This document shows, one piece after another, positions 31,528-42,633 of a stretch of DNA of 64,000 bases. The stretch spans positions 537,083-601,082 of the forward strand of contig NZ_LMFJ01000001.1 of assembly GCF_001426755.1 (NCBI RefSeq), written 5' to 3'. Below the pieces are notes generated by a model. The model had not been told where the DNA came from, did no database searches, and saw only the letters and a program-made list of their open reading frames with translations. The translations under genes were made by a program, and so were the position numbers. Position 1 is the first letter of the stretch, and each line of letters begins with the position of its first letter. This DNA is from Aeromicrobium sp. Root495 (GTDB lineage Bacteria > Actinomycetota > Actinomycetes > Propionibacteriales > Nocardioidaceae).

Positions 31528-34422
31528 GTGACTCTTCGTCGTGTCGCTGCGACCGTCCCCGTCCTCGCCCTCAGTGCGTACGTGCTGGTGCTGCCCCCGG
31601 CCCCCAGCCAGGGCGCCGAGGAGGCCCAGCGGTTCCACCGCACGGCCACCTACCCGGTGTACAAGAACCTCCCGGCCGACGTCTCGTCGTCCTCGGCCAC
31701 CGTCGCCGAGATCTCCGACGTCTCGCCCGACGGCAAGACCCTCGTGTACACCGACGCCGTCGGCAAGCGCATCGGGTTCCTCGACATCTCGGACCCCGCG
31801 AACCCGCAGGGCGACGGCTCGCTGTCCCTCACCCAGCTCGGCGACGCCACGGACGAGCCCACGTCGGTCGCGGTGGCCGGCAAGTACGTGCTGGTCGTCG
31901 TGAACACGAGCAAGAGCTTCACGGAGCCGAGCGGGCGTCTGGACGTCGTGCGGCTCTCGGACGCCAAGCGCGTCCGCAGCATCGACCTGCTCGGTCAGCC
32001 GGACTCGATCGACCTGGACGCGGCCGGCACCCGCGGCATCGTGGCCATTGAGAACGAGCGCGACGAGGACTTCAAGCCCGCGGGCCTCAGCAAGGGCGAC
32101 CTCCCGCAGCTCCCGGCCGGCTTCGTCCAGGTCCTCGACCTCGACGGGGCCGTCTCCGACTGGACCGCCACCAAGGTCCCCTTCACGAACCCGGACGGGA
32201 CCGCTCTCGAGTCGTTCGCGAGCGCCGGCTTCGTGGAGCCCACCGACCCCGAGCCCGAGTACGTGTCGATCAACGGCGACGACGAGGCCATCGTCTCGCT
32301 GCAGGAGAACAACGGTCTCGCGGTCGTCGACCTGCGCTCGCGCACGATCAAGCGGGCCTTCTCCGCCGGCACCGCCACGGTGAGCGGGATCGACACCGCC
32401 AAGGACGGCACGATCGACCAGAGCGGCTCCATCACCGACGTCGCGCGTGAGCCCGACGCCGTGCAGTGGGTCGACGACACGCACGTGGCCACGGCCAACG
32501 AGGGCGACTGGAAGGGCGGCACCCGCGGCTGGACCGTGTTCGACGCCCAGACCGGCGCCGTCGCGTGGGACGCCGGCAACGAGCTGGAGCGGCTCGCGGT
32601 GCGCACGGGCGTCCACAACGAGGACCGCGCGGCCAAGAAGGGGATCGAGGTCGAGGGCCTCTCGGTCGCGACCATCGACGGGACGCGCTACGCGTTCGTC
32701 GGCTCCGAGCGCTCGAACTTCGTGGCCGTCTACGACGTCGACGACCCCGCGAAGCCGGTCTACCGCCAGGTCCTGCCGGCCACCAACGGTCCGGAGGGCA
32801 TCCTGCCCATCCCGTCGCGCAACCTGCTGGCCGTCTCGAGCGAGACCGACGACGCCGCCAAGGGTGTCCGTGCCTCGGTGAGCCTCTACCAGCTCGGTGG
32901 CGAGGGCTACGACTTCCCGACCATCGAGTCCGACGATGTCGACGGCAAGCCCATCGGCTGGTCCGCCCTCGGAGCGCTGACGGCCGATCCCACCGATCCC
33001 GACACGCTCTACACCGCGTCGGACACGGTGCTCACGAACGGTCGCATCTTCACGGTCGACGTCTCGCAGGCCCCGGCGCGCATCACGAAGGAGACGGTCG
33101 TCAAGGACGGGTCCGGGGCCGCGGTCCCGCTCGACGTGGAGGGCCTGTTCGCGCGGCCGGGCGGCGGGTTCTGGCTCGCCTCGGAGGGGTCGACCGGCGC
33201 GGGCAACAAGCTCGTGCGCACCGATGCGGCGGGCGTCGTGCAGCAGACCGTCTCGCTGCCCTCCGACGTGGCCGCCCACGTGGGCAAGTGGGGCTTCGAG
33301 GGCGTCACGGCCACGACGGACGCCCAGGGCGACGAGCACGTCTGGACCGTCGTCCAGCGTCCGCTCTGGAAGGTCCCCACGGCCTCGCCGCTCGACGACC
33401 ACGAAGGTGACGACGTCGCACGCATCGGCCGCTACGACGTGGCCGACGGCACCTGGCACTGGTTCGGGTACCGGCTCTCGTCGCCGCTGCGCGGCACCTC
33501 CGACTGGATGGGCCTCTCCGAGATCACGGCCATCGACGACGACACGTTCGCCGTCGTCGAGCGCGACAAGCTCAACGGCCCCGCGGCCCGGGTCAAGCGG
33601 GTCTACACCGTCGACGTGCCGACCGGCCAGGACGGCCTCGGTGGCCTGGACGGCACGCTCCCGGTCCTCGACAAGAAGCTCGCGATCGACGTCCTCCCGG
33701 CGCTGCGGGCCACGAAGGGCTGGACGCAGGAGAAGCTCGAGGGCTTCACCGTCGCGGCCGACGGAGAGCTCTACGGCGTGACCGACAACGACGGCCTGGC
33801 CGACGCGACCGGCGAGACGGTGTTCCTGCGTCTGGGCCAGGCCACGGACGCCTTCGCCGACGAGCTCGCCACCACCACGACGCTCGGCGTCACGCCGTCG
33901 TCGTGGGCCTTCGGCAAGGCGCCCTCCGCTGTCGTCAAGGTCTCCGGGGAGCACGCCGACGGGAAGGTGTCGGTGCTCGACGGCTCCAGGGTGGTCGCCA
34001 CCCGCCCACTCGTCTCGGGGCGCGCGTCGGTCCCGCTCAGCTCGCTCCGTCCCGGCAAGCACCGCCTGACGGCACGCTTCTCGGGGGGCCCGCTGGCCGC
34101 GGCCAGCACGAGCGCGGTGCGGACGGTGTCCGTCTCCAAGGCGCGAACCCGGACGACGTTCGCGGCAGACGACCGCAGCGTGCGTCAGGGCCAGCGGATC
34201 GGCTTCTCGGTGAAGGTCGCGGCCGAGGGGACCACGCCCATCGGCCGCGTCCAGGTGCTGCGCGGCAGGACGGTCGTCAAGACCCTGCTGCTCAGGCAGG
34301 GGAAGGCGGCGTACCGGGTCCTGCAGAAGAAGGCCGGCTCGTTCACCTACACCGTCCGGTACCTCGGCTCCACGACGGCGAGCCCGTCGACGTCGAAGGG
34401 GCAGAAGGTCGTCGTCCGCTGA
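31528..34422 (+). CDS. Secreted phytase-like (esterase-like) beta-propeller protein with Ig-like C-terminus
   Basis: This 964-residue protein begins with a signal peptide (about 1-31). The first part has beta-propeller-like repeats (EISDVSPDGKTLVYTDAVGKRIGFLDI, VEGLSVATIDGTRYAFVGSERS). The middle (SALGALTADPTDPDTLYTASD, LDVEGLFARPGGGFWLASEG, WMGLSEITAIDDDTFAVVERD) matches the esterase-like activity of phytase domain, PF13449. Two Ig-like domains at about 795-964 end the protein. It is probably wall-associated or released, acting on phosphate esters; activity unproven. AGGAG precedes the GTG start. A Pho-box-like repeat lies upstream. Confidence 0.85.
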   Translation: MTLRRVAATVPVLALSAYVLVLPPAPSQGAEEAQRFHRTATYPVYKNLPADVSSSSATVAEISDVSPDGKTLVYTDAVGKRIGFLDISDPANPQGDGSLSLTQLGDATDEPTSVAVAGKYVLVVVNTSKSFTEPSGRLDVVRLSDAKRVRSIDLLGQPDSIDLDAAGTRGIVAIENERDEDFKPAGLSKGDLPQLPAGFVQVLDLDGAVSDWTATKVPFTNPDGTALESFASAGFVEPTDPEPEYVSINGDDEAIVSLQENNGLAVVDLRSRTIKRAFSAGTATVSGIDTAKDGTIDQSGSITDVAREPDAVQWVDDTHVATANEGDWKGGTRGWTVFDAQTGAVAWDAGNELERLAVRTGVHNEDRAAKKGIEVEGLSVATIDGTRYAFVGSERSNFVAVYDVDDPAKPVYRQVLPATNGPEGILPIPSRNLLAVSSETDDAAKGVRASVSLYQLGGEGYDFPTIESDDVDGKPIGWSALGALTADPTDPDTLYTASDTVLTNGRIFTVDVSQAPARITKETVVKDGSGAAVPLDVEGLFARPGGGFWLASEGSTGAGNKLVRTDAAGVVQQTVSLPSDVAAHVGKWGFEGVTATTDAQGDEHVWTVVQRPLWKVPTASPLDDHEGDDVARIGRYDVADGTWHWFGYRLSSPLRGTSDWMGLSEITAIDDDTFAVVERDKLNGPAARVKRVYTVDVPTGQDGLGGLDGTLPVLDKKLAIDVLPALRATKGWTQEKLEGFTVAADGELYGVTDNDGLADATGETVFLRLGQATDAFADELATTTTLGVTPSSWAFGKAPSAVVKVSGEHADGKVSVLDGSRVVATRPLVSGRASVPLSSLRPGKHRLTARFSGGPLAAASTSAVRTVSVSKARTRTTFAADDRSVRQGQRIGFSVKVAAEGTTPIGRVQVLRGRTVVKTLLLRQGKAAYRVLQKKAGSFTYTVRYLGSTTASPSTSKGQKVVVR

Positions 34423-34426
34423 CGTC

Positions 34427-35728
34427 TCAGACGTAGGACGTGGCGAGGGCGGGCTCCCCGCGCGACAGCTTGTGGGCTGCTGCGGGGAGCTCGCCCATCG
34501 CTGCCTGGTGGCGGGCGCGCGCCGCGTCCAGGGTGTCGTGATGGACCCGCTCACCGGCCTCCACGAGCGGGACGAGCAGGGTCCGGTCGTCGCCGTCGTC
34601 CTCGGGCGAGTGACCGATGCCCACGAGCTCGGCCTGCGCGACGCCGTCGGTGCCGAGGCGACGGAGGGCCCACTTGCGTCCGCCCACGGACAGCTTGCTC
34701 GTGGACTTCTTGGCCACGGGCACGAGTGTGCCGTCGTCGTCGGCGCGGGCGACGAGCTTGTAGACGAACCCCGACGTGGGGGCGCCCGATCCGGTGACGA
34801 GCGCGGTGCCCACGCCGTAGCCGTCCACCGGCGCGGCCGCGAGGGCGGCGATGGCGTGCTCGTCGAGGTCGGAGGTCACGATGATGCGCGTGTCCTGCGC
34901 CCCGAGCGCGTCCAGCTGCTCGCGCACGGAGCGCGCGAGCGACGGCAGGTCGCCCGAGTCGATGCGAACGGCGCCGAGGGCCGGACCGGCGACCTCGACG
35001 GCCGTGCGCACCGCCTCGGTGATGTCGTAGGTGTCCACGAGGAGCGTGGTGCCGTGCCCGAGGGACTCGACCTGGGCCGTGAAGGCGTCGCGCTCGGTGT
35101 CGTGCAGGAGGGTGAACGCGTGGGCGCTCGTGCCCGTCGTGGGGATGCCGTGCCGTCGGCCGGCCTCGAGGTTGGAGGTGGCGGCGAACCCCACGACGTG
35201 GGCCACGCGGGCCGAGGCCACCGCCGCCTCCTCGTGGGTGCGTCGTGAGCCCATCTCGATGCAGGGGCGTCCCTCGGCGGCGTCGACCATGCGGGCCGCC
35301 GCGGACGCGATGGCCGAGTCGTGGTTCAGGACCGACAGCACGAGGGTCTCGAGGATGACGCCCTCGGCGAAGGAGGCCTCGACGACGAGCACGGGGGAGC
35401 CGGGGAAGTAGAGGTCGCCCTCGGCATAGCCCCAGACGTCGCCGGAGAAGCGGTAGTCGGCCAGCCAGTCGGCGGTGACGGTGTCGACGACCTCCTCCTC
35501 GCGCAGCCACGCGACCTCCTCCTCGCCGAAGCGGAAGGAGCCGAGTGCCTCGAGGAGGCGCTCGGTGCCACCGACCACGCCGTAGCGGCGGCCCTCGGGG
35601 AGCCGGCGGGCGAAGACCTCGAAGACGCAGGGCCGGTGGGCCGTGCCGTCGGCGAGGGCGGCCTGGAGCATCGTGAGCTCGTAGTGGTCGGTGAGGAGTG
35701 CCGTCGAGGGCGAAGGTGCTGAGGTCAC
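34427..35728 (-). CDS. pncB: Nicotinate phosphoribosyltransferase
   Basis: This 433-residue protein has [18 protein letters not shown] at the N-terminus, [42 protein letters not shown] and IRIDSGDL-like [12 protein letters not shown], all typical of PncB. It converts nicotinate and PRPP to nicotinate mononucleotide in NAD salvage. GTG is the best start; it stands 43 bp from the divergent clpS start. The pncB/clpS divergence matches the M. tuberculosis Rv1330c/Rv1331 arrangement. Confidence 0.95.
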   Translation of the reverse strand: MTSAPSPSTALLTDHYELTMLQAALADGTAHRPCVFEVFARRLPEGRRYGVVGGTERLLEALGSFRFGEEEVAWLREEEVVDTVTADWLADYRFSGDVWGYAEGDLYFPGSPVLVVEASFAEGVILETLVLSVLNHDSAIASAAARMVDAAEGRPCIEMGSRRTHEEAAVASARVAHVVGFAATSNLEAGRRHGIPTTGTSAHAFTLLHDTERDAFTAQVESLGHGTTLLVDTYDITEAVRTAVEVAGPALGAVRIDSGDLPSLARSVREQLDALGAQDTRIIVTSDLDEHAIAALAAAPVDGYGVGTALVTGSGAPTSGFVYKLVARADDDGTLVPVAKKSTSKLSVGGRKWALRRLGTDGVAQAELVGIGHSPEDDGDDRTLLVPLVEAGERVHHDTLDAARARHQAAMGELPAAAHKLSRGEPALATSYV

Positions 35729-35771
35729 CCGGCCAGCGTGCCTCGTCAGGGCCGTGCGCCACAATGGCGGG

Positions 35772-36068
35772 GTGACCTCGACCGCCCCCGTGGAGCTGGA
35801 CCAGCCCGACGCCGACACCGTCGTGCGCACCGAGAACCCGTGGGTCACGATCGTCTGGAACGACCCCGTCAACCTGATGTCGTACGTCACCTACGTGTTC
35901 AAGAGCTACTTCGGCTACACCGACGAGAAGGCGACCGAGCTCATGATGGCCGTGCACCACGAAGGCAGGGCCGTCGTCTCCAGCGGCAGCCGCGAGGAGA
36001 TGGAGCGGCACGTGCAGGCCATGCACGAGTACGGGCTCTGGGCCACGCTGCAGCGGGACGACGCGTGA
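35772..36068 (+). CDS. clpS: ATP-dependent Clp protease adaptor ClpS
   Basis: This 98-residue protein carries [27 protein letters not shown]-like [20 protein letters not shown] and the C-terminal [19 protein letters not shown] pattern. ClpS binds the ClpC/ClpA N-domain and delivers N-degron substrates to ClpP. CACAAT (35760-35765) ends 6 nt before the GTG, suggesting a leaderless start. It overlaps the DUF2017 gene by 4 bp (GTGA). Confidence 0.96.
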   Translation: MTSTAPVELDQPDADTVVRTENPWVTIVWNDPVNLMSYVTYVFKSYFGYTDEKATELMMAVHHEGRAVVSSGSREEMERHVQAMHEYGLWATLQRDDA

Positions 36069-36640
36069 AGCCGTTCAAGCGCCGTCGGCGCGGCGGCATC
36101 ACCGCCTCGTTCGAGCCGGGGGAGGCGCACCTCATCGCGAGCCTCGCCGCCCAGGTGGTCGAGCTCCTGCGCGACCGCAACGGCGAGTCCGAGTCCAGCC
36201 CCGACCCGCTCGCCAGCCAGCTCGGCATCGGTGGACCGGCACTGCCCCCGGAGGACCCGGTGCTGCAGCGGCTCCTGCCCGACGCCTACGCGGACGACGC
36301 GGCCGACGCGGCCGAGTTCCGCCGCTACACCGAGCAGTCGCTCACGTCGGCCAAGGTGGCCAACGCCGAGGCCCTCATCGGCTCGCTCGTCGACGGCGGG
36401 CTCCAGCACGACGGCGAGGAGGAGCAGGTGGTCGAGGTCGAGCTCGACCCCGCCGCCGCCCAGGCCTGGCTCCGCTCGCTCACCGACATCCGCCTCGCGC
36501 TGTCGGTGCGGCTCGGGATCGAGAGCGACGAGGACACGCTGCTCGTCCACGAGAGCGACGACGAGGCGGTCGTGGCCGTGGCCGAGATCTACGACTGGCT
36601 GGGCTTCGTGCAGGAGACCCTCGTCGGGACGCTCGACTAG
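36065..36640 (+). CDS. DUF2017 family protein
   Basis: This 191-residue soluble protein has a basic start ([20 protein letters not shown]), [25 protein letters not shown] and a C-terminal [18 protein letters not shown] ... [12 protein letters not shown], the DUF2017 pattern. The family always sits next to clpS in actinobacteria (Rv1332 in M. tuberculosis) and may assist Clp-dependent proteolysis; nothing is established. The GTG overlaps the clpS stop, so it is co-translated. Confidence 0.92.
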   Translation: MKPFKRRRRGGITASFEPGEAHLIASLAAQVVELLRDRNGESESSPDPLASQLGIGGPALPPEDPVLQRLLPDAYADDAADAAEFRRYTEQSLTSAKVANAEALIGSLVDGGLQHDGEEEQVVEVELDPAAAQAWLRSLTDIRLALSVRLGIESDEDTLLVHESDDEAVVAVAEIYDWLGFVQETLVGTLD

Positions 36641-36700
36641 CACGTCTCAGGGGTTGGGTGCGTCCGCAGGCGGCCACCGCCCGGCCGATAAACTCAGCGG

Positions 36701-37159
36701 GTGCTGACCATCGAGCGCATCATCCACGACGCCATCGTCGAGCACGCCCGTCGCGACCACCCCGACGAGGCGTGCGGCGTGGTGGCCGGCGCGATCGGCT
36801 CCGACCGGCCCACGCGCCACGTCGCCATGCTCAACGCGGCCATGTCGCCCACGTTCTACGAGTTCGACTCCGGCGACCTCCTGCGGCTCTACCGCGAGAT
36901 GGACGACCGCGACGAGGAGCCCGTGGTCATCTACCACTCCCACACCGCCACCGAGGCCTACCCGTCGCGCACCGACGTGAACCTGGCCGGCGAGCCGGGA
37001 GCCCACTACGTGCTCGTCTCCACCCGGGACGGCGCCCACGAGTCCGGTCCGGTCGACTTCCGGTCGTACCGCATCGTCGACGGCGAGGTGACCGAGGAAG
37101 AAGTCCGGGTCGTCGAGCGTTATGACGATGCAGCACCCGAGCAGAGAGAGAACGCCTGA
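36701..37159 (+). CDS. mec: JAMM/MPN metalloprotease Mec (CysO-cysteine hydrolase)
   Basis: This 152-residue protein has the JAMM zinc motif: IYHSHTATEAYPSRTD, i.e. HxH, seven residues, Ser, two residues, Asp, plus DEACGVVAG near residue 22. Mec releases cysteine from the CysO-Cys adduct made by CysM. Its order mec-cysO-cysM is that of the mycobacterial sulfur-carrier cysteine pathway. TAAACT (36689-36694) ends 6 nt before the GTG, suggesting a leaderless transcript starting the cysteine operon. Confidence 0.94.
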   Translation: MLTIERIIHDAIVEHARRDHPDEACGVVAGAIGSDRPTRHVAMLNAAMSPTFYEFDSGDLLRLYREMDDRDEEPVVIYHSHTATEAYPSRTDVNLAGEPGAHYVLVSTRDGAHESGPVDFRSYRIVDGEVTEEEVRVVERYDDAAPEQRENA

Positions 37160-38383
<1,224 letters not shown>

Positions 38384-38388
38384 CCCGC

Positions 38389-38484
38389 CGGGCGGTGGAT
38401 CTGCCACCGAAAGTTCGGCCCGCCCTGTCGGGCGGTGGATCTGCCACCGTATGAGCGCTCATACGGTGGAGCATCCACCGCTCG
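38389..38484. repeat. Palindromic intergenic element, copy B (half-site plus full palindrome)
   Basis: A solo half-site (CGGGCGGTGGATCTGCCACC then GAA, 38389-38411) is followed by a full palindrome with 28-bp arms (38429-38456, 38457-38484) centred on GAGCGCTC, four mismatches. The half-to-full offset is 40 bp, against 39 bp in copy C at 62.6 kb. It lies between cysM and the prs-like gene, both rightward. Confidence 0.85.
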
Positions 38485-38565
38485 GGGGCGGGGCTGCCGG
38501 GCGTCGGGACGGGTCGGGAGTCGTCGGCGGTTCCGGCCGGGCCGCGGGTCGGTTAGCCTCGTCCC

Positions 38566-39543
38566 GTGCGCGACATCGTCGTCTTCTCCGGAAGCGCCCA
38601 CCCGGCCCTCGCGGAGAGCATCTGCAGCGAGCTCAACGTGACGTTGTCCCCGTCGGACACCGTGCGCTTCAGCAACGACTGCCTGCAGGTGCAGCTGCTC
38701 GCCAACTGCCGCCAGCGCGACGTCTACATCATCCAGCCGCTCGTGCCGCCCACGCAGGACCACCTCATGGAGCTGCTGCTCATGGTCGACGCCGCCCGCG
38801 GTGCGTCGGCGGCCTCCATCACCGTGGTGATCCCGCACTACGCGTACGCGCGCTCGGACAAGAAGGACGCCTCCCGCATCTCCATCGGCGGCAAGCTCGT
38901 GGCCGACATGATGTCGGTCGCCGGTGTCCACCGCGTGGTCACCATGACGCTCCACGCCCCGCAGGTGCACGGCTTCTTCTCGGTGCCGCTCGACCACCTC
39001 ACGGCCATCGGCGAGCTGGCCGACCACTACCGCGGCACCGACCTCACCGACACCGTCGTGGTCTCGCCCGACTTCGGCAACGCCAAGACCGCGTCGCAGT
39101 TCGCCCGGCTGCTGGGCCTGCCGGTGGCCGCCGGGAGCAAGCAGCGCAAGGCCGACGACAAGGTCGTCGTCGACGCCATCGTGGGCGACGTCCGGGGCAA
39201 GCGGGCCATCGTGCTCGACGACGAGATCGCCACGGGCGGGTCCATCGTCGAGCTGCTCGCGAAGCTCGAGGAGGAGGGCTGCCTGAGCGCCTCCGTGGCG
39301 TGCACGCACGGCCTCTTCACGGGCAAGGCCGTCGAGCGCCTGCGCGACCACCCCTTCATCACCGAGCTCGTCACCACCGACACCGTCCCGCCACCGGCCG
39401 ACTGGCCCGAGCTGCGGGTCCGCAGTGTCGCGCCACTCTTCGCCGAGGCCCTCGCCCGCATCCACGCGGGCGAGTCGGTGAGCAGCCTCTTCGACGGCGT
39501 CGACCCGTCGCACGCCCCGCCGCAGCCCAAGCTCCCGCTCTGA
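38566..39543 (+). CDS. Divergent ribose-phosphate pyrophosphokinase (PRPP synthetase-like)
   Basis: This 325-residue protein has the Prs two-lobe form: DIVVFSGSAHPALAESI, SDTVRFSNDCLQVQLLANCR, HYAYARSDKKDASRISIGGKL, HAPQVHGFFSVPLDHL and the PRPP loop VLDDEIATGGSI. The usual bacterial ATP-binding RQDRK is replaced by RSDKKD, so it is not a standard class I enzyme and may be regulated or use phosphate differently. It probably makes PRPP from ribose-5-P and ATP. TAGCCT (38554-38559) ends 6 nt before the GTG: likely leaderless. It occupies the place of the rhomboid gene in mycobacteria. Confidence 0.88.
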   Translation: MRDIVVFSGSAHPALAESICSELNVTLSPSDTVRFSNDCLQVQLLANCRQRDVYIIQPLVPPTQDHLMELLLMVDAARGASAASITVVIPHYAYARSDKKDASRISIGGKLVADMMSVAGVHRVVTMTLHAPQVHGFFSVPLDHLTAIGELADHYRGTDLTDTVVVSPDFGNAKTASQFARLLGLPVAAGSKQRKADDKVVVDAIVGDVRGKRAIVLDDEIATGGSIVELLAKLEEEGCLSASVACTHGLFTGKAVERLRDHPFITELVTTDTVPPPADWPELRVRSVAPLFAEALARIHAGESVSSLFDGVDPSHAPPQPKLPL

Positions 39544-39663
39544 GCGGCGTGGTCAGGTGAGCCTTCCGGGCGTGGTGCGGACGGTCGTGGCCGGACGTCC
39601 CGGACGGGTCGCCCGAGAGTCTCGCTCGTGCCTCGGCGCAAGAAAGCCTAGGCTGGGTCCTCT

Positions 39664-40482
39664 ATGAGCTCGGCACCCATCGGCATCTTCGACTCAGGCT
39701 TCGGCGGCCTGACGGTCGCGCGCGCCGTGATCGACCAGCTGCCCCACGAGTCGGTGCTGTACCTGGGCGACACCGCGCGCCAGCCGTACGGCCCCCAGCC
39801 CATCGCCGACGTCCGCGAGTTCGCCCTCGAGTGCCTCGACCACCTCGTCGAGTCCGGGGTGAAGCTGCTCGTCATCGCGTGCAACTCCGCGAGTGCCGCT
39901 GTGCTGCGCGACGCGCGGGAGCGTTACGACGTCCCGGTCGTCGAGGTCATCCTGCCCGCGGCCCGCCGCGCGGTCCGCGCCACGCGCAACGGCCGGGTCG
40001 GCGTGCTCTGCACGCAGGCCACCGCGTCCTCCAAGGCCTACGACGACGCCTTCGCCGCCAACCCCGACGTCCAGGTCTTCACCCAGGTCTGCCCGCGGTT
40101 CGTGGAGCTGGTCGAGTCCGGAGTCACGAGCGGTCCCGAGACCGAGGCCGTCGCCCGGGAGTACCTCACCCCGTTGGTCGAGGCGGGTGTCGACACGGTG
40201 GTCCTCGGCTGCACGCACTACCCGCTCCTGGCGGGCGCCATCTCGCTCGCGATGGGCGACGACGTCAGCCTCGTCTCCAGTGCCGACGAGACGGCGCGCG
40301 ACGTCTACGCGTTGCTCGCCCGCGAGCACCTGGAGCGCGATCCTGCACTCGACGCCCCCGAGCACCGGTTCCTCACGACCGGGCGGCCTGAGGACTTCGG
40401 AGTGCTGGGGCGTAGATTCCTCGGACCGGAAGTCTCTGCGGTGCACCAGTTCGCCCAGCCGGTAGGGAAGGTCACGGCATGA
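39664..40482 (+). CDS. murI: Glutamate racemase
   Basis: This 272-residue protein has [17 protein letters not shown] and two catalytic cysteines in [10 protein letters not shown] and [10 protein letters not shown]. It supplies D-glutamate for peptidoglycan. TAGGCT (39649-39654) lies 9 nt before the ATG, so the leader is at most a few nucleotides. The stop overlaps the next gene by 4 bp (ATGA). murI followed by an MBL gene, rph and rdgB is the mycobacterial order. Confidence 0.96.
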   Translation: MSSAPIGIFDSGFGGLTVARAVIDQLPHESVLYLGDTARQPYGPQPIADVREFALECLDHLVESGVKLLVIACNSASAAVLRDARERYDVPVVEVILPAARRAVRATRNGRVGVLCTQATASSKAYDDAFAANPDVQVFTQVCPRFVELVESGVTSGPETEAVAREYLTPLVEAGVDTVVLGCTHYPLLAGAISLAMGDDVSLVSSADETARDVYALLAREHLERDPALDAPEHRFLTTGRPEDFGVLGRRFLGPEVSAVHQFAQPVGKVTA

Positions 40483-41237
40483 AGCTCACGATCGTCGGAT
40501 GTGCGGGGTCCTACCCCGGCCCTGACTCCTCGGCCAGCTGCTACCTCCTCGAGGCCGATCACGAGGGCCGCACGTGGCGCATCGTCATCGACCTCGGCAA
40601 CGGCGCCCTGGGCCAGCTGCAGCGCTACTGCGACCCGCGCGACGTCGACGCCATCGCCATCTCGCACCTGCACCCCGACCACTGCATCGACATGGCCAGC
40701 TTCGCCGTGCTGGCCAAGTACCACCCCGACGGCTCCTACCGGAAGATCCCGGTGTACGCGCCGCGCGGCGGGGAGGACTACCTCGGCTGGGCCGGCGGCC
40801 CGGGCGGCGAGGACCCGGCGGAGTCGTCGGAGTTCCACGTGTGGGAGGACGAGCCCGTCATGGAGGTGGGCCCCTTCCGCGTCACGGCAGCCCTCGTCGA
40901 CCACCCGGTCACGGCCTTCGGCATGCGCATCGAGGTCGAGGGTCACGTCATCGGCTACTCCGGCGACACCGGTCCCACCGACGTCCTGCTCGACATCGCC
41001 CGCGACGCCGACCTCTTTCTGTGCGAGGCCTCGTTCGTGGAGTCCAAGGAGAACCCGCCGCACCTGCACCTCACGGGCGCGGAGGCGGGCCAGGTGTCCG
41101 CCACGGCCGCCGTGAAGCGTCTGCTCATCACCCACGTGCCGGCCTGGACCGACGCGGCCGAGGTGGAGGCCGACGTCAAGAGCGCGTGGTCCGGCGCCTA
41201 CGACATGGTCCGCTGCGGCGACGTCTTCACGCTCTGA
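40479..41237 (+). CDS. Metallo-beta-lactamase-fold phosphodiesterase (Rv1339-like)
   Basis: This 252-residue protein has [11 protein letters not shown] (HxHxDH-type metal motif), later His in [21 protein letters not shown] and ITHVPAW. Position between murI and rph equals Rv1339 of M. tuberculosis, reported as an atypical class II cyclic-AMP phosphodiesterase; the older view is an RNase Z-like hydrolase. Cytosolic. Translationally coupled to murI. Confidence 0.9.
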   Translation: MKLTIVGCAGSYPGPDSSASCYLLEADHEGRTWRIVIDLGNGALGQLQRYCDPRDVDAIAISHLHPDHCIDMASFAVLAKYHPDGSYRKIPVYAPRGGEDYLGWAGGPGGEDPAESSEFHVWEDEPVMEVGPFRVTAALVDHPVTAFGMRIEVEGHVIGYSGDTGPTDVLLDIARDADLFLCEASFVESKENPPHLHLTGAEAGQVSATAAVKRLLITHVPAWTDAAEVEADVKSAWSGAYDMVRCGDVFTL

Positions 41238-41259
41238 GGCTCCCACTAGAGTCGGGGAC

Positions 41260-41982
41260 ATGGTTTCCCGTGAGGACGGCCGCGCCGTCGACGAGCTGCG
41301 CCCCGTCACCCTGACCCGCAACTGGCTCGACCACGCCCAGGGCTCCTGCCTCGTGGAGTTCGGCAAGACCAAGGTGCTGTGCGCCGCGAGCGCCCAGGAG
41401 GGCGTCCCGCGCTGGCGCAAGGGGTCCGGCCTCGGCTGGGTCACCGCCGAGTACGCCATGCTCCCGCAGGCCACGCACGACCGGTCCTCGCGCGAGTCGG
41501 TCAAGGGCCGCATCGGCGGCCGCACGCACGAGATCTCCCGGCTCGTCGGACGAGCACTCCGTGCGGCGGTCGACTACGAGGCCCTCGGCGAGAACACCAT
41601 CACGATCGACTGCGACGTCCTGCAGGCCGACGGCGGCACACGCACGGCGGCCATCACCGGCGCGTACGTGGCCCTCGCCGACGCCGTCTCGTACCTGCGT
41701 GAGCAGGGCGCGCTCAAGGGCGAGCCGCTCGTGCAGTCCATCGCGGCCGTGAGCGTCGGCATCATCGACGGCACGCCCATGCTCGACCTCCCGTACGTCG
41801 AGGACGTGCGCGCCGAGACCGACATGAACGTCGTCATGACCGGCAGCGGGTCCTTCATCGAGGTGCAGGGCACGGCCGAGGGCGCGCCGTTCGACAAGGC
41901 CGAGCTCGATGCCCTCCTGGAGCTGGCGGCCAAGGGCTGCACCGACCTCACCGCGCTGCAGGTCGCGGCCCTCGGGCAGTGA
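41260..41982 (+). CDS. rph: Ribonuclease PH
   Basis: This 240-residue protein shows [22 protein letters not shown], the active-site loops [26 protein letters not shown] and [24 protein letters not shown], then [20 protein letters not shown]. It trims tRNA 3' ends by phosphorolysis. TAGAGT (41247-41252) ends 7 nt before the ATG: another likely leaderless start. It overlaps rdgB by 4 bp (GTGA). Confidence 0.97.
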   Translation: MVSREDGRAVDELRPVTLTRNWLDHAQGSCLVEFGKTKVLCAASAQEGVPRWRKGSGLGWVTAEYAMLPQATHDRSSRESVKGRIGGRTHEISRLVGRALRAAVDYEALGENTITIDCDVLQADGGTRTAAITGAYVALADAVSYLREQGALKGEPLVQSIAAVSVGIIDGTPMLDLPYVEDVRAETDMNVVMTGSGSFIEVQGTAEGAPFDKAELDALLELAAKGCTDLTALQVAALGQ

Positions 41983-42602
41983 GCGCCTCCGGGACACGGG
42001 TCGTCCTCGCGTCCAACAACGCCAAGAAGCTCGGCGAGCTCCAGCGCATCCTCGCGCCGCTCGTCCCGGGCATCGAGGTCGTGGGTCTGTCCGACGTCGC
42101 CCGGTACGACGAGCCGGCCGAGACCGAGCCGACGTTCGAGGGCAACGCCCTCATCAAGGCACGGGCCTGCCTCGAGGCCACGGGGCTCCCGTCCCTCGCC
42201 GACGACTCCGGGCTTTGCGTCGACGCGCTCAACGGCATGCCGGGCGTGCTCTCCGCGCGCTGGTCGGGCGTGCCCAGGAGCGAGGGTGGCGACGCCGCCA
42301 ACAACGCGCTCCTGCTGAGCCAGCTGTCCGACGTGCCCGACGAGCGCCGGACGGCGCGCTTCGTGTGCGTCATCGCCTTCTGCACGCCCGACGGCCAGGA
42401 GGTCCTGGTGGAGGGTGAGATGCCGGGCCGGATCCTGCACGCGGAGCAGGGGGAGGGCGGCTTCGGCTACGACCCGCTCTTCGCCGCCGAGGGACACGAC
42501 GTCTCCACAGCCGAGCTGGACCCCGGGGAGAAGGACCGGATCAGCCACCGCGGCCACGCCCTCGTGGCGATCGCCCCCCAGGTCGCCGCAGCCCTCAGCT
42601 GA
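41979..42602 (+). CDS. rdgB: XTP/dITP pyrophosphatase (RdgB/HAM1)
   Basis: This 207-residue protein has [18 protein letters not shown] (substrate loop SxNxxK), [33 protein letters not shown] and [10 protein letters not shown]. It removes deaminated purine nucleotides such as XTP and ITP from the pool. It is the last gene of the murI-MBL-rph-rdgB run; the following gene is convergent. Confidence 0.96.
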   Translation: MSASGTRVVLASNNAKKLGELQRILAPLVPGIEVVGLSDVARYDEPAETEPTFEGNALIKARACLEATGLPSLADDSGLCVDALNGMPGVLSARWSGVPRSEGGDAANNALLLSQLSDVPDERRTARFVCVIAFCTPDGQEVLVEGEMPGRILHAEQGEGGFGYDPLFAAEGHDVSTAELDPGEKDRISHRGHALVAIAPQVAAALS

Positions 42603-42633
42603 GCCCGCCGAGGTCCGGCCGCCGGTCGGCGGC

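Noticed and set aside
31454-31600. Very long TTG/GTG-initiated upstream extensions of several genes (for example the phytase-like gene from 31396)
   Set aside because: Signal peptides, operators and -10 boxes place the true starts downstream.
26445-31649. A 1734-residue minus-strand open frame
   Set aside because: It runs antisense through the secreted hydrolase, glycosyltransferase and LLM genes, all recognisable on the plus strand; composition is typical of a high-GC shadow.
31456-34554. A 1032-residue minus-strand open frame
   Set aside because: Antisense to the phytase-like gene, which has a signal peptide and domain motifs on the plus strand.
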